Of a DNA stretch of 64,000 nucleotides, positions 18,291-26,268 are shown in pieces. Below the pieces are notes generated by a model, which had not been told where the DNA came from, ran no database searches, and saw only the letters and a list, made by a program, of their open reading frames with translations. This DNA is from Thermoplasmatales archaeon (GTDB lineage: Archaea; Thermoplasmatota; Thermoplasmata; Thermoplasmatales; Thermoplasmataceae): assembly GCA_014874365.1 (NCBI GenBank), contig JACWAH010000024.1, positions 186,001 to 250,000 on the forward strand. The letters are read 5' to 3'. The translations under genes and the position numbers were made by a program. Within the stretch, counting starts at the first letter, position 1. The number at the start of each line of letters is the position of its first letter.

Positions 18291-18741
18291 TTACAAGGAA
18301 TCCAGCAAGAAAGCTCCGGCCTTCAGCGAGGAGAGTATGTCAGACCAGTGCTTCCAGAAGTTATGGGCCTCTTCCTGGTTCAAAAACAGTTCCAGAACTC
18401 TCTCTGAGGTTCTCCTTTATGGCATACGCTTTTTCAGTTTTCAGATCCGATTTCCTGAGATCCTCTCTTTCCATGGAACAACGGCATGGAGCTTTCTGTG
18501 CTCCGGGCATTGGATTATCGGTATCTTCGCGTGCAGGAACACATCGTGGGTTCCACTGTCCAGACCAGTTCCTTCACATGATCAAGGATACGATATTCCC
18601 TGTGTCATACCGGACGCTGCCATTTGCACCCATCAAAGTGCCGTTAAAATAAGTGAAGGCTCCTGTCATCGTTATGAAGTACCACACGGGAAATGAACCA
18701 AGGGTCTCATAAAGGTTCTCAAAAGCCCACTTTTCCACCAT
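18291..18741 (-). pseudogene. Decayed ISL3-type transposase remnant
   Basis: Three minus-strand frames together recall an ISL3-family transposase. 18560-18441 encodes a stretch with HDVFLHAKIPIIQCPEH and LHAVVPW, which matches the N-terminal zinc-binding segment. Around 18471-18400 is LRKSDLKTEKAYAIKENLRE, and 18395-18291 encodes LNQEEAHNFWKHWSDILSS, both typical of the C-terminal tail after the catalytic domain. The central DDE domain is missing and stops and frameshifts interrupt the frames. A 55-codon ORF (18741-18574, start MVEKWAFENLYE) may be the eroded N terminus, behind a TATA-like AATATTTAT. The element cannot encode an active transposase. No inverted repeats or target-site duplications were identified. 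Confidence 0.6.
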
Positions 18742-18816
18742 GAAAAAATAACGGAGGGATAAATATTATCTTATCCCCATTATTCCAGAGAGGACTAAAA
18801 TTGTTAAATGGAAACC

Positions 18817-19809
18817 TTAAGGGTTAAGGGCTTTTCCAAACTCTGTTGCATGAGATGCAATTGTTACTAACCCATAGATAATGAGGAATATTCCGCTAAC
18901 CAAGAAGATAACACCGCCAGTCAAAAGCAACGCCTGGGAGACCTGGACCAGATAACCGTATGAAATACCGCCGAAATCATTAATGATTCCGAAGTCCGTA
19001 AATACGCTGTTAGAAATGACGTATGCCCCAGTAATAATCAATCCGATAGAGAATATAATTAGGGAAATCGCGCCCATCGTCTCGCCAATCAAAACTTTGA
19101 ATTTCTTTGTGAACAACACAATTATAAGCGCGGCAGCACCAATGATAAATGCAACTAACGCAAATATATTGGAAGAGCCAAAGAAGCCAAAGTAACTGAA
19201 CAGGTAAACTGGATAAGCTGAGAAGAGAATGAAATATTGATCTGCGTTTGACAGGAACGGAAGGCTAGTTAATGCAGTTGAGGGATTGAATGTGTATCCG
19301 ATGAATACCAATATGAAGCCAGCAATTCCGATTACAATTCCTGTGAGCTTAGCCACTAGGTTCTTGCCTCCATAAATCAGACCAGATACAAGCAGAAGAA
19401 CAGCGCCTACTATTAGTTCAACCCCTGGGGACACATTGAAGAATGGGTATCCACTCCCGTATTGTATTGTAATAGAGGAAATACCCAACAGCACAAAGAA
19501 TATAAAAACAAGAACCGTGGGCAGATAAATATTGGTGGGCAGTTTTCCCTTTCTAGACCAGATTATTGCCAATCCGCCAATAAAAAACAAGAATACAGCG
19601 GCTAATAACAGTATCACAAGAGCAGCCAAGCCAGCCCAATTTGAACTGTTCGCAGAGATTTCATTAGATATATACCAAACATCGTATACTATCTCGCCAA
19701 TAGCGAACGCCAGTATAGCAATGCCAAGGAGTATCCCCCCAATCATTCCGAATTTCGAGAACATTGGAAGATTCAGCGTTATCGTGTCATGCTCTTTATT
19801 TTCAGTCAT
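18817..19809 (-). CDS. Polytopic membrane protein, DUF973-like paralogue
   Basis: A 330-residue protein from the Met of MTENKEHD (an upstream in-frame Met at 19830 would lie within the TATA region TTTATATATA). It has about eight hydrophobic helices after a short charged N terminus and contains SYFGFFGSS, shared with the protein at 15941-16900. The two are probably distant paralogues separated by the methyltransferase, tRNA-His and transposase remnant. Function unknown. Confidence 0.75.
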   Translation of the reverse strand: MTENKEHDTITLNLPMFSKFGMIGGILLGIAILAFAIGEIVYDVWYISNEISANSSNWAGLAALVILLLAAVFLFFIGGLAIIWSRKGKLPTNIYLPTVLVFIFFVLLGISSITIQYGSGYPFFNVSPGVELIVGAVLLLVSGLIYGGKNLVAKLTGIVIGIAGFILVFIGYTFNPSTALTSLPFLSNADQYFILFSAYPVYLFSYFGFFGSSNIFALVAFIIGAAALIIVLFTKKFKVLIGETMGAISLIIFSIGLIITGAYVISNSVFTDFGIINDFGGISYGYLVQVSQALLLTGGVIFLVSGIFLIIYGLVTIASHATEFGKALNP

Positions 19810-19851
19810 ATGGATATATATAAATAGCATATATTAAAAACTTTGGTAAAA

Positions 19852-19884
19852 CCGAGGCTGTAAACGGAGAATTGACAGCTTCGG
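19852..19884. other. Stem-loop in a 324-bp divergent intergenic region
   Basis: CCGAGGCTGT (19852-19861) and ACAGCTTCGG (19875-19884) are complementary over 10 bases with one G-U wobble, around a 13-nt loop. It lies upstream of the leftward membrane-protein promoter and of the rightward TATA-like CTTTATCC (about 19898). It may be an operator for either side or part of an RNA leader. The rest of 19831-20154 holds only the doubtful 78-codon ORF. Confidence 0.35.
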
Positions 19885-19924
19885 CCAAACCGGAAATCTT
19901 TATCCATCACCATGATTTTGATTT

Positions 19925-20161
19925 ATGCCCCGTGTGTCACTTAAGACGAGGATCTACAGATTAGCAGGATCATTTGGATCTGGTAGTATCGTGTTCGGTC
20001 CCCTGAGGACTGAATACAAATTTGTATTTCTTCAGTTATTACTTTTGGTCACTCCCAATATCAGAGTAGATTTGGAAACCATTAAAACAAGTGACAAATT
20101 ATCTCTCGACTACATGCGCTTCGCAAGGCAGAATGCTTTGGAGATGCCCCAATCATGGTAA
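19925..20161 (+). CDS. Doubtful 78-residue ORF before the VOC gene
   Basis: ATG lies about 25 nt after the TATA-like CTTTATCC, fitting a leaderless transcript, and the stop codon overlaps the VOC gene start (ATGGTAA), a pattern often seen with translational coupling. The sequence has no recognised domain, no obvious membrane segment beyond a short VFLQLLLLV, and mixed composition. It may instead be an untranslated leader of the VOC gene. Confidence 0.25.
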   Translation: MPRVSLKTRIYRLAGSFGSGSIVFGPLRTEYKFVFLQLLLLVTPNIRVDLETIKTSDKLSLDYMRFARQNALEMPQSW

Positions 20162-20997
20162 GAGTTGCGAACTCTGCACTCCGCAAATTATTCAAAAGTC
20201 CACAGGTTAACCTCTACACTTCGGATATTGAGAAATCTAAAACGTTCTACCACGACATCTTAGGACTGAATGAAACTTTCAGAATACCGAAAGAAGGTAA
20301 TCCCTACCATGTGGAATTCCAACTTGGATCAATAAGGCTGGGCATAGCCACAATCGAGGCTTTGAAAGATCAACACGGGATTTCAGGGGGGATCGACCTT
20401 CCTCGAGAAGAGATTGTTCTCTTCGTAGATGACGTCGACGGTGCGTACCATTGGGCGATTACTAATGGAGCCAACTCACTTGTTCCCCCACGAGATTTCA
20501 GAGGCTATCTGCACAATGCCAGAATTGCGGACCCAGATGGAAACCCAGTAGTATTCGTCGCCCGACTCCCTCTTCCCAAGTCAACAGCTACCGCATCACG
20601 CCCCGTGATTAGGGATCATCTGATCAATCTCTTCGTAACTGATGTTGAGAAATCAATTTATTTCTACAGCGACCTCTTCGGATTCAAGGAGACGTTCCGT
20701 GCCTCTGGAAAAGAACCATCTGACCACGTTGAAATGGAGCTAGATAGCCTGAACTTGGGTGTATCAACGGTCAAAGCACTCAAGGAATACCACGGCATCT
20801 CCGCTGGAGGTAAATACCCACGTGGGGAGATCGTGCTCTGGGTGGAAGATGTTGATTCAATGTACTCTATATTAAGCTCCAAAGGCATTACTTTCCTCGC
20901 TGCCCCACACAACTTTGGAGGGATTCTTAGAGCGGCATTCGCTGCAGACCCAGATGGTAACCCAGTTCAAATAGTCATGAATACGAATCGTAATTAA
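20155..20997 (+). CDS. Tandem VOC (glyoxalase/extradiol dioxygenase-fold) protein
   Basis: A 280-residue protein made of two similar halves. VNLYTSDIEKSKTFYHDILGL (first half) matches INLFVTDVEKSIYFYSDLFGF (second half), and each ends with a DPDGNPV motif. This is the vicinal-oxygen-chelate fold used by glyoxalase I, fosfomycin-resistance proteins and extradiol dioxygenases. Substrate is unknown. The position just before the tyrosine catabolic genes suggests an aromatic or keto-acid substrate, but it has its own 157-bp gap to hppD. GGAGAT (20140-20145) is the SD. Confidence 0.8.
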   Translation: MVRVANSALRKLFKSPQVNLYTSDIEKSKTFYHDILGLNETFRIPKEGNPYHVEFQLGSIRLGIATIEALKDQHGISGGIDLPREEIVLFVDDVDGAYHWAITNGANSLVPPRDFRGYLHNARIADPDGNPVVFVARLPLPKSTATASRPVIRDHLINLFVTDVEKSIYFYSDLFGFKETFRASGKEPSDHVEMELDSLNLGVSTVKALKEYHGISAGGKYPRGEIVLWVEDVDSMYSILSSKGITFLAAPHNFGGILRAAFAADPDGNPVQIVMNTNRN

Positions 20998-21092
20998 CCC
21001 CCTGGATCTTCTACAAGCTTCTGAAACTGAGGGCTTTCTACTACGATTAGACAGCCTCATAAAACCAGTAATGCTGACCTCTGGGCAGATAA

Positions 21093-21117
21093 ATTCTCTA
21101 ATAAACCAACAGAGAAT
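21093..21117. promoter_or_regulatory. Inverted repeat upstream of the tyrosine-catabolism genes
   Basis: ATTCTCT (21093-21099) and AGAGAAT (21111-21117) form a perfect 7-bp dyad with an 11-nt spacer, directly before the TATA-like TTCTATAATAA (about 21122-21132) that serves HPPD at 21155. The position suits an activator or repressor site for the hppD-fah-hmgA transcript. Confidence 0.4.
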
Positions 21118-21154
21118 AGAAATTCTATAATAATGGTTATCACTGCTATGACTT

Positions 21155-22246
21155 ATGACCGGAGAAACATTCCTGGATTCGGTAAGTTCAATTGAATTTT
21201 ATGTAGGATCTGCGAGGCAATGGGCTTTTTTTCACGAAAAGGCAATGGGTTTTACTCCAGTAGCATATGCAGGACCTGAAACCGGAGTTCGCGATCGGGT
21301 ATCTTATCTTATGAGGCAGGGTACCGTCAATCTAATTCTTACAAGTTTTCTAGATCCCTCTTCAGAAATAGCGCAACATGTCAAGACTCATGGAGACGGA
21401 GTCCATGATATTTCAATTAAAGTGCCAGACATTGAAAAAGCAATCAGGGAGATAGAAAAAAGGGGCCTGATAAAACCATCCAAGATTAAGGAAACCAAGG
21501 GAAATTCAGGGAAACTAAGGGGATCAACAGTAAGAACATACGGTGAGACTGTTCACACACTAGTTGACTATAGCGAGTACGACTCGGATATTCCACCGGG
21601 ATACGAGTTAGTTCTGGAAAGAGATAAACCAGTTGAAACGGGACTCAATAAGGTTGACCATGTCGTTGGTAACGTGGAAGATAACAGGATGGACCCTTGG
21701 GTCGATTTTTATGTGAAGGGGATGGGATTCAATCAGTTCATGACCTTTGACGACAAGGACATCAGCACCACTTACTCAGCCCTCCGATCAAAAGTCGTAG
21801 AATACAACAACAGGAGCATAGTATTCCCGATAAACGAACCTGCGTTGGGATTAAAAAAATCCCAGATACAGGAGTATATTGACTATTATAAATCACCAGG
21901 TGTTCAGCACATTGCCATTTCCACCGAAAATATTGTTAAAACAGTTTCTGAGTTGAAGGAAAGAGGAATTGAGTTTTTGGAAACGCCTCCATCATATTAT
22001 GAAAATTTAACGGAGAGGGTCGGAAAGATCGATGAAGATGTTGAAGCCCTTAAAAAACACAGCATCCTGGTGGATAGAGACGACAAAGGGTATATGCTGC
22101 AGATATTTACTAAACCAATCGGAGATAGACCAACATTCTTCTATGAAGTTATCCAGCGAAAAGGCGGTACTTCCTTCGGGAAGGGAAATTTTAAGGCTCT
22201 CTTCGAGGCTATAGAAAAAGAGCAAGCAAAAAGAGGAAATCTCTGA
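21155..22246 (+). CDS. hppD: 4-hydroxyphenylpyruvate dioxygenase
   Basis: A 363-residue non-heme iron dioxygenase converting 4-hydroxyphenylpyruvate to homogentisate. The iron ligands fit the family: His169 (NKVDHVVGNV), His252 (GVQHIAIST) and Glu331 (FFYEVIQRKG). Two VOC-type domains make up the fold and the length is normal. First gene of a tight operon with the FAH-family and homogentisate-dioxygenase genes (6-nt and 4-nt gaps). Confidence 0.93.
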   Translation: MTGETFLDSVSSIEFYVGSARQWAFFHEKAMGFTPVAYAGPETGVRDRVSYLMRQGTVNLILTSFLDPSSEIAQHVKTHGDGVHDISIKVPDIEKAIREIEKRGLIKPSKIKETKGNSGKLRGSTVRTYGETVHTLVDYSEYDSDIPPGYELVLERDKPVETGLNKVDHVVGNVEDNRMDPWVDFYVKGMGFNQFMTFDDKDISTTYSALRSKVVEYNNRSIVFPINEPALGLKKSQIQEYIDYYKSPGVQHIAISTENIVKTVSELKERGIEFLETPPSYYENLTERVGKIDEDVEALKKHSILVDRDDKGYMLQIFTKPIGDRPTFFYEVIQRKGGTSFGKGNFKALFEAIEKEQAKRGNL

Positions 22247-22252
22247 GATAAA

Positions 22253-23098
22253 ATGAAGATAGGAAGGGCCCACCACGAAGGAAAGGATAGATGGATATCT
22301 CTGGAAAATGATGGGTATTACCTCCTTAAGGGAAACAAGCGGTTTCCATGGCAGTACACTCCTGGAGATGTGGAGGGACGAATTGATGAACCAGCTCAAC
22401 TCCTTCCTCCTGTCGGTACCCTCTGCTCAATCAGGGATTTCTTCTCGTTTGAGGGCCATGTCAGGAACGCAAGGGCGAGAAGAGGTTTAACCGTACCTCC
22501 GGAGTGGTACAAGTTTCCCGTATTCTATTTTACGAATCCAAATGCCCTGTTCGGTTCTGGAAGCGTTGTACCAAAGCCAAAATCCACCAGGCAAATGGAC
22601 TTTGAAGCAGAATTTATGATTGTTATCGGAAAAAAAGGGATAGACATTCCCAAAAGTGAGGCTATGGACTATGTATACGGTATTTCACTTGCAAATGATT
22701 GGAGCGCAAGAGATGTTCAAATGGAAGAAATAAAGGTCGGGCTTGGGCCTGCAAAGGGGAAGGATTTTGCACTGAGCTTGGGTCCTCTTATTTTAACAGG
22801 CGAAGAAAAGGATTCAATGATTTCCGGTGATTCAATAAATCTAGATTTATCTTTATTTGTGAACGGGAAAGAGGTATCGTCAGGGAATCTTAGTAAACTT
22901 TACTGGTCATTTCCGCAAATGATATCCCGCGCCTCAGAAGACTGTTTCCTTTATCCTGGTGACATAATCATGTCCGGCACAATGGAAAATGGCTGCATCC
23001 TCGAACTGGGTACAGATGTGTGTCCTTGGCTCGGGAAAGGCGACGAGATTTCGTTGCATTCAAATATGATTGGCGATTTAAAGAATAAAATAGGGTAA
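22253..23098 (+). CDS. fah: Fumarylacetoacetase-family hydrolase
   Basis: A 281-residue protein of the FAH superfamily. Acidic metal ligands are seen in DFEAEFMIVIG and in the ANDWSARDVQ region; GLGPAKGKDFALSLGP and SGTMENG are typical late motifs. In this operon (HPPD and homogentisate dioxygenase on either side) the expected job is hydrolysis of fumarylacetoacetate to fumarate and acetoacetate. It is shorter than the eukaryotic enzyme (about 420) and similar to prokaryotic members. A general acylpyruvase activity is the alternative. Confidence 0.88.
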   Translation: MKIGRAHHEGKDRWISLENDGYYLLKGNKRFPWQYTPGDVEGRIDEPAQLLPPVGTLCSIRDFFSFEGHVRNARARRGLTVPPEWYKFPVFYFTNPNALFGSGSVVPKPKSTRQMDFEAEFMIVIGKKGIDIPKSEAMDYVYGISLANDWSARDVQMEEIKVGLGPAKGKDFALSLGPLILTGEEKDSMISGDSINLDLSLFVNGKEVSSGNLSKLYWSFPQMISRASEDCFLYPGDIIMSGTMENGCILELGTDVCPWLGKGDEISLHSNMIGDLKNKIG

Positions 23099-23102
23099 GT
23101 CT

Positions 23103-24239
23103 ATGTTCTACGTTAAACAGGGTAATATGCCTGATAGCAGGCACACGTACATCGATAGAAACGAGTTGCTTAGAGAGGAACTTTTTGGTGAGGAGTCATT
23201 CGAAGGCCCATATTCACTTCTGTATCACAGGAACGAGCCAACTGATTTGGTCTCGGTGGAGGAAGCCCCAAAGAAGAGCTTACTTGAGTCCAAGAGGGCG
23301 TTTACGCACAGGCATTACAATGCACTTTCATATCAGAGAAACGGGAGTTTCATTACCGGAAGAAACCCGTTAATGTACAACGAAAGACTGAAAATTGGAA
23401 CAGTCCAGCCTTCAGAGAAAATGAAGGGGCTTATGAGAAACGCACTTTTCGAAACGATTTTGTTCATTCATTCGGGAACAGGTGAATTGATTTCTCCCTT
23501 TGGGAGCATTAAGTTCGGTAAAGGTGATTACCTGTACATTCCCAAGGGGCTGACATTTTACATGGAATATTCCACTAACTTTAGCGCTTTTTTCCTGGAG
23601 TCAAGAGACAGGATATCCATACCATCCAGATATCTTAACGTATACGGGCAGTTAAAGGAAGGTTCTCCATACTACACGAGGGATTTCAGATACCCTTTGC
23701 TCGGCAAACCTTCTCACTCTGGTGCCGGAGAAGTGTATGTGGACTTTGGTACGCATTACTTGGTGGAAAAGCGGGAAAAGTCTATGTTTGACGTGGAAGG
23801 TTGGGACGGATACCTGTATCCTTATGCGATCAACGTCGATAGAATCTCCCCAATAGTCGGGAAGCTGCATATGCCTCCGCCAATACATGAGCACTTTACC
23901 GGGAAATCTTTTATGATGGGCACATTTCTTCCCAGGCCATTCGATTTTCATCCGAAAGCTGTTCCCATTTCTTATTATCACAACAACATAGATACCGATG
24001 AAATCCTGTTCTATTCATCCGGTAATTTCATGAGCCGAAAGGGCATTTCACCAGGATCGGTCACGGTTCATGTCAGGGGAATTATACATGGCCCACAGCC
24101 TGGTGCGGTTGAGAATTCCCTGGGAAAGCAATCCACCAATGAACTTGCAGTGATGATTGAAGCATACGATCCAATTAAATTCACTGAATTCGCAGATACA
24201 GTTGAGGACAGGGATTACATGAAGTCCTGGACTTCGTGA
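23103..24239 (+). CDS. hmgA: Homogentisate 1,2-dioxygenase
   Basis: A 378-residue cupin-fold iron dioxygenase that opens the homogentisate ring to maleylacetoacetate. The second cupin carries HNNIDTDE, NFMSRKGISPGSVTVH and IIHGPQPG, a set characteristic of the shorter bacterial/archaeal homogentisate dioxygenases. PPPIHEHF also belongs to the metal region. It is the last gene of the operon and completes ring cleavage. The usual isomerase step (maleylacetoacetate to fumarylacetoacetate) has no gene in this window. Confidence 0.88.
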   Translation: MFYVKQGNMPDSRHTYIDRNELLREELFGEESFEGPYSLLYHRNEPTDLVSVEEAPKKSLLESKRAFTHRHYNALSYQRNGSFITGRNPLMYNERLKIGTVQPSEKMKGLMRNALFETILFIHSGTGELISPFGSIKFGKGDYLYIPKGLTFYMEYSTNFSAFFLESRDRISIPSRYLNVYGQLKEGSPYYTRDFRYPLLGKPSHSGAGEVYVDFGTHYLVEKREKSMFDVEGWDGYLYPYAINVDRISPIVGKLHMPPPIHEHFTGKSFMMGTFLPRPFDFHPKAVPISYYHNNIDTDEILFYSSGNFMSRKGISPGSVTVHVRGIIHGPQPGAVENSLGKQSTNELAVMIEAYDPIKFTEFADTVEDRDYMKSWTS

Positions 24240-24344
24240 CCGAAGGTGTTTGGCTGCCACGTTAAAGACCGAGATCTGTGAAAATCAACTGAAATTTGGA
24301 AATCTGCGAGAATAGAAATATAAACACCTTGTGAATCTGAAGCA

Positions 24345-25517
24345 ATGATATCAGAGAGGCTCTCAGGCATCAAGAAATCAGCTTCGCTTTCCCTCACAAA
24401 AATGGCTTCAGATATGAAGCAACAGGGCATTCACGTCTATAATTTTGGAATAGGAGAGCCGGATTTTACAACCCCTGATGGGATTATTGAATATTCATAC
24501 GAGAGCTCAAAACGGGGTATGACTCATTACACTCCCTCCTCCGGATTGCCCGATCTTAGAAAAGCAATTTCAGAAAAACTCGTCAGTTTTAACAACATAA
24601 AAGATGCGTCATCACAGGAAGTGGTCGTAACGCCCACAAAATTTGCAGTTTATTCCTCTCTGTTAGCGGTATTAAATCCCGGAGATCAGGTCCTGTTTCC
24701 GGAACCGTACTATCTCTCTTATCCTGATATAGTAAGACTTGCAGGAGGCAAACCGGTGCCCTTCAGGCTACCAGACGATTATTCCCTTAACCTGGATGAA
24801 GCGGAGAAACTGGTCACGCCAAAAACAAGGGTTTTCATATTTAACAGCCCGGTGAACCCAACGGGGAAAGTATACAGTGCAAAAGATATCAGGGCTCTTT
24901 CTGATTTTGTGCTGGAACACAATCTTATGCTGATTTCAGATGAGATATATGAAAGCATAATTTTCAAGGGGGCTCACTTCTCGCCAGCATCAATACCCGA
25001 AATGAGGGATAACACAATTACCGTATCAGGTTTCAGCAAGTCCCATGCGATGACTGGCTGGAGAATCGGATATCTGCATGCGCGGAAGGAAATAGCAGAT
25101 GCATGCGATTTGATACAGCAACAGACAATAACCTGCGCACCGTCGGTTTCACAGACTGCCGCTATTGCAGCCCTGAAAGATACAGAGTCTCCAAAGAAGT
25201 TTACATCAATTTTTAAGAAGAGGAAAGATCTAGTTGTGAAGTTGCTTAACGAAATTCAGGGGATTACGGTTACCGAGCCTGAAGGTGCATTTTATGCATT
25301 TCCAAAGTTCGAGATGAGCATGAGTTCTGGAGAGTTCTCCAGTCAGTTGCTGCAGAAATCACATGTTGCAGTGATTCCAGGCAATGCATTTGGAGAATCT
25401 TCCGACGACCATTTCAGGTTGTCATTCGCCACGCAGGAGGAAGAACTTGTAAAAGGGATTGAACTTATTTCCGAATTCATGAACGGCAAAAGGGCTGATA
25501 AACCTGCAGGACCTTAG
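24345..25517 (+). CDS. Class I PLP aminotransferase (aspartate/aromatic type)
   Basis: A 390-residue fold-type I aminotransferase. The PLP lysine is Lys232 in VSGFSKSHAMTGWRIGYL, NSPVNPTGKVY contains the PLP-contacting Asn, SDEIYE the Asp, and FRLSFA the carboxylate-binding Arg. A promoter-like AAATATAAAC (24317-24325) fits a leaderless transcript separate from hmgA. Adjacent to the tyrosine pathway, it may produce 4-hydroxyphenylpyruvate from tyrosine, but aspartate aminotransferases look the same. The 3' end probably overlaps the metallophosphoesterase gene. Confidence 0.9.
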   Translation: MISERLSGIKKSASLSLTKMASDMKQQGIHVYNFGIGEPDFTTPDGIIEYSYESSKRGMTHYTPSSGLPDLRKAISEKLVSFNNIKDASSQEVVVTPTKFAVYSSLLAVLNPGDQVLFPEPYYLSYPDIVRLAGGKPVPFRLPDDYSLNLDEAEKLVTPKTRVFIFNSPVNPTGKVYSAKDIRALSDFVLEHNLMLISDEIYESIIFKGAHFSPASIPEMRDNTITVSGFSKSHAMTGWRIGYLHARKEIADACDLIQQQTITCAPSVSQTAAIAALKDTESPKKFTSIFKKRKDLVVKLLNEIQGITVTEPEGAFYAFPKFEMSMSSGEFSSQLLQKSHVAVIPGNAFGESSDDHFRLSFATQEEELVKGIELISEFMNGKRADKPAGP

Positions 25518-26268
25518 TATCGAAAGTAACGTTTATCTCTCGGATCTTGGGTGCATTTACCTGGGCGATATCCGCGCTGCGGTTGTTTCTGATCTTCATC
25601 TTGGCTTCGAGGAAGAAATGAACCTTCACGGCCTGTTCCTCCCAAAGATGCAGCTAAAGCATGTGGAGGCCAGAATTGACAGCATAATTGAGAGATATCA
25701 TCCGGAATTCCTAATCATCAACGGGGATTTCAAGCAGGAATTCTCAAGAAATCTCTCGCAGGAATGGGATGATATTGTACATTTTATTGACAGATATGCG
25801 GACAAGATCAAGCTAAAATTCGTCAGGGGAAACCATGACAACTACCTCATTACCATCCTGAAGCAGAGGGGGATAGATCTCTATGAGTACTACGAAACCG
25901 ATGAATACTATATCTATCATGGTGACAAGGATCGTGGGCTAAGGAAACTGACAATGCTGGGGCATGAGCACCCGTCCCTGGTCCTGAGGGACAGGATTGG
26001 AGGAATCGTCAAGATGGGCTGTTTTGTCTATAATGCGGAAAGCAGAGTGGCGATTACGCCTTCTTTGAGTTTTTATTCCACAGGAACGGATGTAACACAG
26101 TCCCTTCTCAGTGAAGAGCATTTTACCCCTGTTCTCAAGAACGTGGATGCAAAGAAATTCAGGGTTTTTGGGTTGACCGACGACTTCGGGCTGGTAGATT
26201 TTGGGTGGCTTTCCGATCTTCAGCAGGAGAGAGACCGGCATTTTGATCAGGGAAAGTTTTCTCCTTAA
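25495..26268 (+). CDS. ICC-like metallophosphoesterase with non-canonical start
   Basis: An archaeal calcineurin-type phosphoesterase: SDLHLG (metal motif I), INGDFK (motif II), RGNHD (motif III), and GHEH near 25965. Motif I lies upstream of the first in-frame ATG (25618), so translation must begin earlier, yet between the preceding in-frame stop (25480-25482) and motif I there is no ATG, GTG or TTG. The CTG at 25495 is proposed as start; ATA 25498, CTG 25504 or an ATC/ATT codon are alternatives. It overlaps the end of the aminotransferase gene, so reinitiation is plausible. The 3' end overlaps hemA by 110 nt on the other strand. Substrate unknown. Confidence 0.75.
   Translation: MINLQDLSIESNVYLSDLGCIYLGDIRAAVVSDLHLGFEEEMNLHGLFLPKMQLKHVEARIDSIIERYHPEFLIINGDFKQEFSRNLSQEWDDIVHFIDRYADKIKLKFVRGNHDNYLITILKQRGIDLYEYYETDEYYIYHGDKDRGLRKLTMLGHEHPSLVLRDRIGGIVKMGCFVYNAESRVAITPSLSFYSTGTDVTQSLLSEEHFTPVLKNVDAKKFRVFGLTDDFGLVDFGWLSDLQQERDRHFDQGKFSP

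Noticed and set aside
18202-18696. Two overlapping rightward ORFs of 164 and 140 codons after tRNA-His
   Set aside because: Both run antisense to the broken ISL3-like frames, have unlikely composition, and no start signals; the open frames are a by-product of the decayed transposase.
25618-26268. ATG 25618 as start of the metallophosphoesterase
   Set aside because: It would remove the first metal-binding motif DLHLG encoded just upstream, so the protein could not work.
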